Shown: positions 1 through 9,063 of the stretch, piece by piece | How positions within the stretch are numbered: the stretch's first letter is position 1 | How the letters are laid out: each line of letters opens with the position of its first letter | Origin: Acidobacteriota bacterium | Lineage (GTDB): Bacteria; Acidobacteriota; Holophagae; Acanthopleuribacterales; Acanthopleuribacteraceae | Length of the DNA stretch: 64,000 bases | NCBI GenBank assembly: GCA_002747255.1 | Contig: PDUC01000028.1 | Span: 1 to 64,000 of the forward strand | Direction of reading: 5' to 3' | The notes under the pieces: model-generated | Seen by the model: the letters and a program-made list of their open reading frames with translations, nothing else | The model's database searches: none | What the model was told of the DNA's origin: nothing | Translations under genes and position numbers: made by a program

Positions 1-213
1 GAGGCTCTGATTCTCTGTCACACTTTTCTACTACTGGATCTCAACGGTGATGGCTGTAATTCACTGGAAGACCTGTGGCTTTTGATTCAAGATTGGCGTG
101 AGGGTACCAATGATGACCCCAATGGCGATGGGTTGGTCGATGTTCGGGATTTCCTGTACATCAACCTGGACGACCCCACACCATGCCCTGCGCGCTCGCT
201 TAAAAAGCCCTGA
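1..213 (+). CDS. C-terminal end of a secreted protein with dockerin-like calcium-binding repeats (partial)
   Basis: Only the last 70 codons are in the window, read in frame 1 and ending at TGA 211-213. The peptide carries two EF-hand-like loops of dockerin type I style: LDLNGDGCNSLEDL near residue 13 and DPNGDGLVDVRDFL near residue 43, each followed by a short hydrophobic helix. It ends with a Cys-Pro pair and a basic tail. In many non-cellulosomal bacteria such C-termini occur on exported enzymes as calcium-dependent association modules. The same module type closes the deiminase at 18603-20240, so this genome uses it more than once. The catalytic part lies upstream of the window and cannot be named. 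Confidence 0.75.
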   Translation, partial: EALILCHTFLLLDLNGDGCNSLEDLWLLIQDWREGTNDDPNGDGLVDVRDFLYINLDDPTPCPARSLKKP

Positions 214-253
214 TGCCAGGTTAATTGGGCATTCAATGGGTTAAAAGAACATT

Positions 254-279
254 CGGGTTGGCTGGATTGAGCCAGCCCG
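254..279. terminator. Hairpin between convergent genes, probable terminator
   Basis: A 10-bp stem (254-263 with 270-279, one G-U pair) encloses a 6-base loop between the convergent ends of the dockerin-tail gene and the DUF1611 gene. On the minus strand the stem is followed within about ten bases by a TTCTTTT tract. On the plus strand the downstream sequence is less T-rich. Confidence 0.5.
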
Positions 280-345
280 ATTGTTGATCGGCTTCAAAGG
301 CCTGATGAATTTCCATCTTGTTCAGCTCAAGCGTGAGCTGTCCTT

Positions 346-1356
346 TTATCGCTCTGATTGAATAATTTGGTCGACCAAACGCCGAACACCATGTCTGAGC
401 GGATCCACACAGATTAAACCGTATCGATCGGAAACGCGCTTGCAATACGTCTCTGCTTCGCTCTCGGTTAACCTGGAGCTATTGACCGCAATTCCCTTCA
501 TTTGCACATGGGGGTTGGTCAAACGAGCGGCTTCGAGATTGGCCTTGATACACCGGCCGAGTTCCGGCAGTGGAATATGAGGAATTCCGCGCAGATGCGA
601 CCGGCCAATTTCGTGGCAGAGTACCAGCACATCGGGCTGCGAACCGTGTATCAAGCCAAGGGTCACTCCGGCAAAGGAGGGATGAAAGAGAGATCCCTGC
701 CCTTCAATGAGATCCCAGTGATCTTTTTTGTTGGCAGGTGCTAATTGTTCAATGGCACCCGAAATAAAGTCCGCTGTGACAGCATCCACCGATACGCCGC
801 GGCCGGAAATAAAAATACCGGTCTGCCCTGTCGCTCTGAAATCCACATCCAGACCTCTTGACTTCATCTCCTGCTCGATGGCAAGGGTTGTGTACATTTT
901 ACCCACGGAGCAATCGGTGCCGACGGCCAGCAGACGCTTGCCTGTTCTTTTCTTCGCGTCGGCAACTGCAAATTGTCTATTGGGATGACGAACATCGTAT
1001 ATCTTTTTACCGAGTTGATCGGCCAGTTCCACAATATCGGGAAAATCGGCCACCTTTCTATGCAAGCCGTTGCCAATATCCAGCCCGTGTTTCAAGGCCT
1101 GTTTGAGATAGGGCCGCCATTCATGGGCAATGTCACCTCCGCGATTGGCCAAACCCAGAATCAATGTTTTGGCTCCCCTCTCCACCGCCTCCATCATGTT
1201 CAACTCCGGCAAGCCGAGGTCAATTTCACAGCCTGGCATACTTAGCTGACCAATGCAGTGCTCAGGCCGCCATTGGGCTATTCCCATGGAGGTTTTAGCG
1301 GCTAAAGGATCTTTTGTGTTTCCAAGAAACAAGAGGTAGGGCGTTGGTATTTCCAT
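346..1356 (-). CDS. dgcN: DUF1611 / DgcN-type protein, probable D-glutamate N-acetyltransferase
   Basis: The 336-residue product starts MEIPTPYLLFLGNTKD, the typical opening of the DUF1611 (DgcN) family. It has a P-loop-like stretch GTDCSVGK at about residues 146-153. Known family role: DgcN of marine bacteria N-acetylates D-glutamate so that its partner DgcA can racemise the acetylated form, giving a route of D-glutamate catabolism. No DgcA-type enolase-superfamily gene is seen in the window. The ATG at 1356 is preferred over a start eight codons upstream because AAGGAG lies six bases before it and family members begin here. It is transcribed in the same direction as the TonB receptor and sits beside the poly-gamma-glutamate-type cluster, which supports a D-glutamate substrate. 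Membership of the family is clear; the exact reaction is inferred. Confidence 0.75.
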   Translation of the reverse strand: MEIPTPYLLFLGNTKDPLAAKTSMGIAQWRPEHCIGQLSMPGCEIDLGLPELNMMEAVERGAKTLILGLANRGGDIAHEWRPYLKQALKHGLDIGNGLHRKVADFPDIVELADQLGKKIYDVRHPNRQFAVADAKKRTGKRLLAVGTDCSVGKMYTTLAIEQEMKSRGLDVDFRATGQTGIFISGRGVSVDAVTADFISGAIEQLAPANKKDHWDLIEGQGSLFHPSFAGVTLGLIHGSQPDVLVLCHEIGRSHLRGIPHIPLPELGRCIKANLEAARLTNPHVQMKGIAVNSSRLTESEAETYCKRVSDRYGLICVDPLRHGVRRLVDQIIQSER

Positions 1357-1727
1357 GCTGTGCTCCTTTGCTTGTCGCACGGTCTTTTACATGAACTCGC
1401 AATGAAACCTGCCAATTGACTGTGCTTTCAATTCAGTGATTTTCTGAACGAAACCACGTCTCAAAACACGAAAAAAATAAAACTGAAACCCAGCCCGATC
1501 GGGCGTTGGAATTCACGATCTCAGTCTGAAAGCATCTTCAAACCTCGTTGAATGGAAATGTGAAATGGATTTTGGTCGCGGTTCGCTTGCGCGAGTGGAT
1601 ACTCCGAAAGTGAATGATGACAGAAGAATAGAACCGTTTAAAATGAAACGCGTTCTTGCCCGGAATCATTGCAGGCAGGGCATTGACGGGCCATGACCCG
1701 CCAATACCCTTGTTGGGTCGAGGTTTC
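1357..1727. other. Intergenic region between the DgcN-type gene and the TonB receptor
   Basis: About 370 bases without a convincing gene. It holds a perfect 12-base palindrome, GCCCGATCGGGC, at 1493-1504, and an open frame running into the receptor gene that looks like coding shadow. The DgcN-type gene could have its own promoter here, but no clear -35/-10 pair was found. Confidence 0.4.
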
Positions 1728-4646
1728 CTAGAAACTCTTGCTGAAACTGAGGTAGATGTAGCGACCCCTGTTGGAGTGCAGAGCTCCGAAGTAGCCGTGA
1801 GCCAGTTGATCAGCGAGAGGCGGATCCACATCACCCACGTTGCGAACGCCCAAGCGAATGCGACTGTCACTCATAAAACCTGACACATTGAAACGATAAT
1901 CAGCATAGAGATTGATGGTACTGAAGCTGCCGACCGGCAAGGGAACGTACTTGCCATCTACTTTGGCAGTGGTACTGGTATCGTAGACTTTACCGACGTA
2001 TTGGCTGCTGATTCCAGCACCCCATGGCTTCATTCTCCAGTTGAGGGCAATCCGGGTACGCCACTTGGGAAGACCGTTTTGCTGAAGCATGTCACCCGCG
2101 CCCCGAATCGTTCGATCTGCTGGAACAGAGGGATCCCCGGCAGCTTGAGCTTCTAAAAGAAGGGCGGAAATGGAATCGGCCTCTTGATCGAACTTGGTCA
2201 TTTTCGCGCCGTGAGCCAGCAGACTCCAGGTTCCCCAGGAACTCTTCAATCGATAGGAAACACTGAAATCGATGCCTTCGATGTTTCGAACTCCCAGGTT
2301 CATGTAGTTGTTGTTAACCTGGACAACCTCGTTGGTTTCGGCGTCGCGAACAACCGCTGGATCGAATGATCCCTGACTTCGGAGATAGGAGTCGTAAAGC
2401 AAGTGGGAGGAAGCGGGTAGAATGGCCACCAGACCGTCCTGCTCGATACTCCATTTGTCAAGCGTGATCACACATTCTTTTGCCGGTGTGAAAACCAGAC
2501 CGTAAGAGCGGTTGACATCGTCTTCCGTTTCCAAATCGGTTGTGCCGCTGCGCACATCGAGCACGCCATAACTTTGATCCAGAACTGGATCGTAGAGTGT
2601 ATTGGAGCGAGGGACACCTTCCGCAGTTACCTGAGGGAGTCCGGGAGCACGGAATCCACCGGAATGAGACGCTCTGAAAGAAAGCCACTTTGTGACTTCG
2701 TAGAAAAGGGCTATTTTTGGCTTAATGGCATCACCCACGTCAGAGTAGTTTTCATAACGACCGGCAAGCTGTAGTTCCATGTATTGTGTGTCGGTGTTGA
2801 TAATGGGAAGAATGCATTCGACAAATGCGGAAAAAATATCGCGACTGCCCTTGGAGTCAGGAGTTGGGCTGCTGCCCCATACATCACTTCCTGAAAGTGT
2901 AACACCTGTGATTTGATCAACAAACGGATGACTTCCATCCAGCAAGTCGTCGCGGTCATCTTCAAAAGTTTCATGCCGGTATTCCAGGCCAAGAGCCGTA
3001 CCAATATCACCGGCCCAGTTACTCCAGGCACCGTAATTATCCAGCTTGAAGTCAACCAGCGAAAGGGACGTTTTTGAATCTCTCGATACATCCACGAGAA
3101 ATTGATCCATTACGCTTTGAGGGTTCAAAGTGGTATCTTTGGTGTTTGGATTGGCGGGATCAGCACCGGTGAAGATGTTGTAGGCTGTTGCGGGATCCGT
3201 GCTGTTAACAGCCGCCTGGAAGGCACTGGCGCGAATTCTGTTTCGAGCTAGATCATTGGTTTCTGCAGCTGAATAAAAGGCAGCGGATTCCCAATTCCAA
3301 TCACCGAAGCTTCCCTTGAAGCCAGCCAGAATCCTGTAGCTGGTGTCGTCGACTTCAATATCCCTGAAGCCCGTATCCAGTGGACGGTAACGCCTGAGGC
3401 TGATTTGTTCGCCAAAAGGGTTGAAAGCGGCATCGGCGGCAATCTTAAAGCGCTGGGCTGTCAGGTTATGCGTTTGTTCGCGTGTGCGGTTGGCAGTTGC
3501 ACTGTAAGCCAACGCCTCACCAAAGAATTCCACGCCGTTATCCAGTTGATGAGTTAAATAGGTGTAAAGATTGTAACGGTCAACATCGGAAACCAGTGAC
3601 CGCGTGGTACCCCGGTCAAACCGAAGTGCTCGCGGTGTTTTGCCTAAACCGACCATCACACCCTCAACATCAAGGGCTGTCACGATGGAACCGTCCATGT
3701 CGGCGGGCTGCAGGTGAAAGGTTCCCATTGACTCGGAACTGAATTCGCCCCAGGGTGTCGTGACACTGCGGTTATCCAGCTGGGTGTCGCCAATAAAAGC
3801 TTCCGGCAGCGTGGGATAATATCTCAAGTCATGACTGGCGGAATAAGGCCGCTCTGAGGCCATCATCCCATTGCGTTTGTAGTAGCTGAAACTCATGGTA
3901 ATGTGAGATTTACCACCATTGAATCCAAAGCCGGTCATGAAATTAATCGGCGTTTCATAAAGTGGCGTACCCTCCGACGCACCGTAACGGGTCTGAACTT
4001 TCGTACCCGTAAAATCCTTTTCAAGTTGATAATTTACAACACCTGCTACCGCATCCGAACCGTAAACAGCGGCAGCACCGTCTCTCAAAATCTCAACCGT
4101 TCGCAAACCGGAAACAGGTAAGGTGTTGGAGTTGACGGTTGATACGGGCACGTAGTTTTCACTCTGTGTTCCAGGGTGAGTTACCATTCTTCTCCCGTTT
4201 AACAATGTCAGGGTGTTGCCCGTACCGACTCCTCTTAAGTTAATGGAAGAAACATCGCCGCGAGCATCGTTCACACCCCCGTTTTTGCCTGCGGCATCAC
4301 CAAAATTAACTTCGCCAATTTGCGGAATGGATCTGATGAGCTCATCACCCGTTGCCACACTCAGGTTCTTGATTTCCTCAACGCTGATGGATGTAACAGG
4401 TAAGGTGCCGATATCCTCTTCCCGACGGATGTTGGAACCAAGTACCACGACCTTCATCTCTTCCACAACTTCCTGCATGTCTTCTTTTTTCTTCTTTTTC
4501 TTGACCTTCGCGGACTCTTCCTGCTTCGTCTTTTCAGTCTGCGGATCTGCCGCCTTGCTGGCACTGGAAGCAAGAGCTGCCACGGCAAGCATACAGAAGC
4601 CAAGCGTTATCACAATGCATTGGATGGCCTTTTTGTAATGAATCAT
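1728..4646 (-). CDS. TonB-dependent outer-membrane receptor
   Basis: A 972-residue product with an N-terminal signal peptide (about residues 1-33), then a charged linker holding a run of six lysines near residue 50, a plug domain (about residues 75-215, including the LRGVG, LLNGRR and AAAVYGSDAVAGVVNY motifs) and a long beta-barrel ending in an aromatic C-terminus (YLSFSKSF). Such receptors import ligands across the outer membrane using energy from TonB-ExbBD; none of those partners is in the window. The motifs place it in the RagA/OMR-type group that takes up peptides, glycans or siderophores, but the ligand cannot be read from sequence. A GGAGG site precedes the ATG at 4646. It diverges from the gamma-glutamyl cluster and may share its control region, so a glutamate-rich polymer or peptide is a reasonable guess. 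Confidence 0.93.
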   Translation of the reverse strand: MIHYKKAIQCIVITLGFCMLAVAALASSASKAADPQTEKTKQEESAKVKKKKKKEDMQEVVEEMKVVVLGSNIRREEDIGTLPVTSISVEEIKNLSVATGDELIRSIPQIGEVNFGDAAGKNGGVNDARGDVSSINLRGVGTGNTLTLLNGRRMVTHPGTQSENYVPVSTVNSNTLPVSGLRTVEILRDGAAAVYGSDAVAGVVNYQLEKDFTGTKVQTRYGASEGTPLYETPINFMTGFGFNGGKSHITMSFSYYKRNGMMASERPYSASHDLRYYPTLPEAFIGDTQLDNRSVTTPWGEFSSESMGTFHLQPADMDGSIVTALDVEGVMVGLGKTPRALRFDRGTTRSLVSDVDRYNLYTYLTHQLDNGVEFFGEALAYSATANRTREQTHNLTAQRFKIAADAAFNPFGEQISLRRYRPLDTGFRDIEVDDTSYRILAGFKGSFGDWNWESAAFYSAAETNDLARNRIRASAFQAAVNSTDPATAYNIFTGADPANPNTKDTTLNPQSVMDQFLVDVSRDSKTSLSLVDFKLDNYGAWSNWAGDIGTALGLEYRHETFEDDRDDLLDGSHPFVDQITGVTLSGSDVWGSSPTPDSKGSRDIFSAFVECILPIINTDTQYMELQLAGRYENYSDVGDAIKPKIALFYEVTKWLSFRASHSGGFRAPGLPQVTAEGVPRSNTLYDPVLDQSYGVLDVRSGTTDLETEDDVNRSYGLVFTPAKECVITLDKWSIEQDGLVAILPASSHLLYDSYLRSQGSFDPAVVRDAETNEVVQVNNNYMNLGVRNIEGIDFSVSYRLKSSWGTWSLLAHGAKMTKFDQEADSISALLLEAQAAGDPSVPADRTIRGAGDMLQQNGLPKWRTRIALNWRMKPWGAGISSQYVGKVYDTSTTAKVDGKYVPLPVGSFSTINLYADYRFNVSGFMSDSRIRLGVRNVGDVDPPLADQLAHGYFGALHSNRGRYIYLSFSKSF

Positions 4647-5080
4647 TATTTCCTCCTCTTAAAATAATCAATGGGTTAAAAAAAGGTTTTGATTAAAGTG
4701 ACGAACTCGAACTGGTCGGTATTCTCGCACTTCCTCCACATAAAGGCTAATGATACTTTTTTATTGACATATAACTTTTCGTTATATTTTGATGTCGCGA
4801 GCATGACAGAGCCCGCTTCGCACTTTATCCGCACACGTAAAATAAATTTAAATCTCCGCAAAGCTATTGTTTACTGTGTTTATGGGCCTCCCCGAACTTC
4901 ATCCCGTTTGACACGAACTACCCTGTGCGCTCTTTCATGCAGGCTTTTGAACCCATAGCTCCAGGTTATAAGATGAAAAAAACTTGGTATTAGCTTTTCC
5001 TGACAGGATGTGTGACAATGCCGTGAGGTTAGCAACATGAGAATAAACTCTTATTCCCAAATAACTTTTTGGAGGAAATA
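4647..5080. promoter_or_regulatory. Divergent control region with operator-like inverted repeats
   Basis: This 434-base gap separates the minus-strand receptor from the plus-strand cluster and must hold both promoters. TTGACA at 4764-4769 leads into ATAAC-TTTTC-GTTAT (4771-4785), which fits the T-N11-A form bound by LysR-type regulators. Flanking GACAT and ATGTC (4766-4770, 4792-4796) extend the symmetry. A second repeat, GAATAA-ACTC-TTATTC (5041-5056), lies just upstream of the ribosome binding site of the first cluster gene and could be an operator or a leader hairpin. The LysR gene at 14386-15282 is the obvious candidate regulator. The assignment is inferred. Confidence 0.5.
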
Positions 5081-5683
5081 ATGACTCAATTTGGAAGAAC
5101 TCTAACGATCTTGACCGCTATGGTCCTTTATTTTGCCTTTGCCGGCATGTGTTCAGCCGGAGAAAACGGGCCTTCCATTCTGGTAACGGACGTTGGTCAG
5201 GGCAACAATGCCAAAATTATCAGAATGCTCATGAAGAAGAACAAGATTGCAAACATAAAATTCAAAGAAGTCGCTACAGAGGCCGATCTGGAAGGTGTGG
5301 GCACTGTCATTGTCGGTGTTGGAGCCAGCACAAAGGGACTGGGCGCTGCCGGCCTGGATCTTGACAAGGAAATGGCACGAGCCAAGAAGCTCCTCGACAA
5401 GGCGAAATCACAGTCCATTAAAATAATTGGCGTTCACATTGGCGGACCAGCTCGACGCGGTGAATTATCCGATACCTTGAACGAACTGGTCGTGAAATCA
5501 GCCGATCAATTCATCGTTTGGGAAGATGGCAACAAGGACGCGTTTTTCACCAAACTCGCCAAGAGCAAGCTCGGTGATCAAGCCAGTGACGAAGATCTCG
5601 CCAGCGTATTCCGCACAGTTAAGAGCAAGCGAGATGTTGGCAGTGCCATAAAGGAAACCATCGGTCAATAAGTCCATGCTCTG
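5081..5683 (+). CDS. Exported DUF6305-like protein
   Basis: The coding frame opens at ATG 5081, five bases after GGAGG, and reaches TAA near 5670; the annotated end is approximate to the stop. The product (about 196 residues) has a signal peptide ending at a CSA-GEN site. The mature part is a Rossmann-like alpha/beta domain opening SILVTDVGQGNNAKI, with a glycine-rich GASTKGLGAAGLDLDKE segment and HIGGPARRGELSD. This matches my recollection of DUF6305, a family of unknown function found beside organic-acid permeases in anaerobes. It is the first gene of the plus-strand cluster, upstream of ggt and the permease. A role as periplasmic ligand-binding or scaffold partner of that permease is inference only. 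Confidence 0.7.
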
Positions 5684-5780
5684 ATAATGGCAACGGGGTG
5701 TTTGTCACGATAAAGACCCGTGCTCCCCTGTTTCTGTTTCACAACCGACAGTCTGGTTGGTTCTCTCCAGGGAGGTTATG

Positions 5781-7568
5781 ATGAACGACGTGCAGCATCG
5801 AGCTGCGAGCGGAAATCGCTCCAGCAACCTGAAACACATAAAAATGGGAAACATGGTATTCATTGCCCTGTTCGCGACCCTGTTCCACACCGTGACTTTG
5901 GCTCGCGAGATGCCCGGTTCAAAACAGGCCAAAGGCAAGCTGGGTATGGTTGCGGCAGCTCATCCCCTGGCGGCTCAAGCCGGTATTGACATGCTGAACC
6001 AGGGCGGTAACGCCGTTGATGCGGCTGTGGCGACCGCTTTCGCCTTAACGGTTGTTGAGCCCTTCGCTTCCAGTATAGGCGGCGATGGCGGCGCTTTGAT
6101 CTATATGGATCAGACCAAGAAGGTCGAGGCATTTGGTTATCGCTGTAAAGCACCTGCCAGTGCCAATTACGAGACCTATGACTACAATGACAAAGACAGC
6201 TGGAACAAAACCATCAAGGGGGCAGGCGTACCGGGCATGGTGGCCGGAACCTGCATGCTCCACAAGAAATACGGCCGTCTGCCTCTGGCAACCGTTCTTG
6301 CGCCCGCTATTCGATACGCCGAAGAGGGTTTCGCGGCTTCAGAGAAATTGGCCAACATTGTTTTTGATGCCTATGACGTCATTGACGCTCACGAGTCCAC
6401 CAGTATCATTTTCCTGGATGACGGTCTTCCAATCGATCCGGGCTTTGTGGTTAAAAACCCGGATCTGGCTGCCAGTTTAAGGCTGATCGCAGCCGAAGGG
6501 CCCGATGCCTTTTACAAAGGCAAACTGGCGGCTAAAATGAGTACCTTCATTCAAGCCAACGGCGGCCATATCGGCATGAAGGACTTTGCCGATTACACCA
6601 CGGTTACGGGTGAGGCTTTGAAGACGGCATATCGGGGTCTTCAAATATACAGTGCACCACCTCCTTTTGGCGGGCTTTCTGTTCTCATGAACCTGAAGGT
6701 CATTTCCAAACTGCCTCTCGATTACAACAAGCCCTATACCGACCCACAGAACATTCACCTCATGGCTGAAGCGATGAAGGGCGTGGCAAAGGATCGCAAC
6801 AAAACAGTGGGCGATCCAGAATTCGACACCGTTCCCGTAGACTACATGCTCTCGGATGGGTATGCCGATAAAAGAGCCCGTTTGGTCGATCCCAAACGCG
6901 CCATTCCCGGAGATGAAGTACAATCTGTTCTGCCTGATTATCACGATCATCACGGCAGTACCACGCACCTGTCTGTCATTGACGCGGAGGGCAACGCGGT
7001 CGCCATTACCCAGACGCTGGGCAACTTTTTTGGCTGCGGTGTTGTCATTCCCGGCACGGGCATTTTGTTCAACAATCAAATGAAGAACTTTGCCAAAAAG
7101 CCAGGAGTAGCCAATGCCCTTGAACCGGGTAAACGCATGAGATCAACGCAGGCTCCCACCATAATCACACGCGACGGCAATGTCATCATGGTGGTAGGCA
7201 CGCCAGGCGCTTATCGCATCATTACCACCATGGTTCAAATCATCGTCAACAACATCGATTACGGTATGTCCCTTTGGGACGCCGTGGACGCGGCGCGATT
7301 CAGCGCCAGACACAGTTTTTCCGGTTTGCGGCTAGAAAAGCGATTCCCCGCGGAAACGCGGTCACAGTTGCGTGCACGGGGGCACCAGCTTGAGTTGTAC
7401 GATGAGTGGGATCTTTACTTCGGCGGTGTTCACGCCATTGTCAGAGATCCAGTCAGCAAAGTGATGATGGGTTCCGCTGACCGCCGTCGTGATGGTGTCG
7501 TGATGATCGCCAAGTACAAGGCTGCGGACGACGCGTTTAAACAGTCGCAAACTCACCCAAAAAACTGA
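5781..7568 (+). CDS. ggt: Gamma-glutamyltranspeptidase / gamma-glutamyl hydrolase
   Basis: A 595-residue gamma-glutamyltransferase (Ntn-hydrolase) with a hydrophobic export segment near residues 27-42. The autocleavage and nucleophile motif GSTTHLSV puts the catalytic threonine at about residue 394. Downstream motifs GILFNNQMKNF, GTPGAYRIITT and the PPPFGG substrate loop are present. The enzyme is made as one chain that cuts itself into large and small subunits and acts in the periplasm or outside. The serine pair of the E. coli enzyme (PLSSMSPT) reads MRSTQAPT here, so donor preference may differ. Start chosen at ATG 5781, five bases after GGGAGG; another ATG lies at 5778. In this setting, cleavage of poly-gamma-glutamate or gamma-glutamyl peptides, as for CapD-type members, is as likely as glutathione breakdown. 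Confidence 0.93.
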   Translation: MNDVQHRAASGNRSSNLKHIKMGNMVFIALFATLFHTVTLAREMPGSKQAKGKLGMVAAAHPLAAQAGIDMLNQGGNAVDAAVATAFALTVVEPFASSIGGDGGALIYMDQTKKVEAFGYRCKAPASANYETYDYNDKDSWNKTIKGAGVPGMVAGTCMLHKKYGRLPLATVLAPAIRYAEEGFAASEKLANIVFDAYDVIDAHESTSIIFLDDGLPIDPGFVVKNPDLAASLRLIAAEGPDAFYKGKLAAKMSTFIQANGGHIGMKDFADYTTVTGEALKTAYRGLQIYSAPPPFGGLSVLMNLKVISKLPLDYNKPYTDPQNIHLMAEAMKGVAKDRNKTVGDPEFDTVPVDYMLSDGYADKRARLVDPKRAIPGDEVQSVLPDYHDHHGSTTHLSVIDAEGNAVAITQTLGNFFGCGVVIPGTGILFNNQMKNFAKKPGVANALEPGKRMRSTQAPTIITRDGNVIMVVGTPGAYRIITTMVQIIVNNIDYGMSLWDAVDAARFSARHSFSGLRLEKRFPAETRSQLRARGHQLELYDEWDLYFGGVHAIVRDPVSKVMMGSADRRRDGVVMIAKYKAADDAFKQSQTHPKN

Positions 7569-7720
7569 ATTATGGATCAAAATGGTTTGAAATATTCCAT
7601 TCATCAATAAACAAGTGAAACACGCGAAGTACCTTGTTTCAAGTGCGCTTGACACGTTATATTTTTCTGAAATAGGTAAAAACCAACTGCTAAAGAGCCA
7701 TACATTGGAGGAGGTTCATT

Positions 7721-9049
7721 TTGTCACAGGATGTTATGTCAACTGTTGGTACGTATGAATTGTTAACTTTTGGAGTGATGGTAGCCGTCTTCTGCTTTTC
7801 GGCTTTTAAACTGAAATTGCCCATTGGCCTTGCCATGCTGGTGGCGGCCGTCACGGGCGCCATTACAGGGGGCGCTTTCCTGCCTTTGCCCGACTTACTG
7901 AGGCACATGGCAGAGGGCAGCTTTGCCTACTTTGACCCCATTCTCATTATTTCCGCTGCAACCATTTTTATGTTCATCATCGAAGAAAACGGGTTGATGA
8001 AAACCCTTGCCCGGTGGATGATTATCACGTTCCATCGCAGACCGGTTCTGCTTCTGGCAGCCATTACGGTGATTATCATGTTTCCCGGTATGCTCACGGG
8101 TTCATCCACGGCCGCGGTGCTGACAACGGGTGCCCTGATGTCGCCGGTCCTGCTGCATCTTGGCGTACCCAGAGCCAAAACGGGCGCTGTTATCGCCATG
8201 GCGGCTTTATTCGGCATGGCCGCGCCTCCCGTGAATATCCCCGCGCTGATTATCGGTGCTGGAGTTGATTTACCCTATGTTGGTCTGGACATACCCTTGC
8301 TGGTGATGACGGTCCCTCTGGCTCTCTGCACGACCTGGGCTCTGGCACTGAAACACTGCCGGAACATCGATCTGGAGGTCATCAAGAAGAATCTTCCCAC
8401 ATCGTCACTTCCCGAGCACGGCCCCAAACTCTTCCTGCCACTGCTTGTGCTGGCTGTCCTGATTGTCTTTGAAAGAGCCTTCCCCCACCTGTCCAACATG
8501 GGTCTGCCGCTTATTTTCCTGATTGCCACACTGGTGGCGACGCGAACGGGCCATCGCGTTAACTTCCTGAAAATTTCTCAAAAAGCCATGGCCGCGGCCA
8601 TTCCCATTCTCGCCATCCTGGTCGGTGTGGGTATCTTTATTCAGGTCATGACACTGACCGGAGCACGAGGAGAAGTTGTCACACAGGCAGTCAGACTTCC
8701 TCGAGGCTGGTTGGGACTCTATCCTGTCATGGCTTGCTCCCTTCCCCTCTTCGGTGCCGTCTCCTCTTTTGGGGCTGCATCCGTTTTAGGTGTGCCATTT
8801 GTGCTGTCCCTGCCCACCAGTTCTCAAGTTGTCATCGTCAACACGGCCGCCCTGTCGCTGATTGCCTCTCTGGGTGACCTCATGCCGCCCACCGCCCTTG
8901 CCGGCCTGTTCGCGGCACAAGTAGTGGGAGAAAAGAAGTACGTACGCGTTCTGAAATGGTGTCTGGTTCCCGGTGTCATAACCGCCATTGTGGGCATTCT
9001 TTTCATATATTGGGCTGGCCCCATTGGAAACGCGCTGGTCATTTTTTAG
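7721..9049 (+). CDS. Ion-transporter-superfamily permease (DctM/citrate-transporter-like)
   Basis: The 442-residue product is almost wholly hydrophobic, with about eleven or twelve membrane spans and two related halves. Helical hairpins with GSSTAAVLTTGAL (about residue 128) and FGAASVLGVPF (about residue 350) recall the re-entrant loops of the IT superfamily (TRAP large subunits, citrate and gluconate permeases). No DctP-type binding protein or DctQ subunit is nearby, so it is probably not a standard TRAP system, although the small membrane protein immediately downstream could be a partner. The start is TTG 7721: GGAGGAGG at 7707-7714 is ideally spaced from it. Position between ggt and the zinc hydrolase suggests uptake or export of glutamate or a gamma-glutamyl product. 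The substrate is not visible in the sequence. Confidence 0.8.
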   Translation: MSQDVMSTVGTYELLTFGVMVAVFCFSAFKLKLPIGLAMLVAAVTGAITGGAFLPLPDLLRHMAEGSFAYFDPILIISAATIFMFIIEENGLMKTLARWMIITFHRRPVLLLAAITVIIMFPGMLTGSSTAAVLTTGALMSPVLLHLGVPRAKTGAVIAMAALFGMAAPPVNIPALIIGAGVDLPYVGLDIPLLVMTVPLALCTTWALALKHCRNIDLEVIKKNLPTSSLPEHGPKLFLPLLVLAVLIVFERAFPHLSNMGLPLIFLIATLVATRTGHRVNFLKISQKAMAAAIPILAILVGVGIFIQVMTLTGARGEVVTQAVRLPRGWLGLYPVMACSLPLFGAVSSFGAASVLGVPFVLSLPTSSQVVIVNTAALSLIASLGDLMPPTALAGLFAAQVVGEKKYVRVLKWCLVPGVITAIVGILFIYWAGPIGNALVIF

Positions 9050-9063
9050 GTAAAGGAGTCGAT

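Noticed and set aside
7721-9049. Permease as a standard TRAP large subunit
   Set aside because: No DctP binding protein or DctQ subunit nearby; only fold-level similarity is supported.
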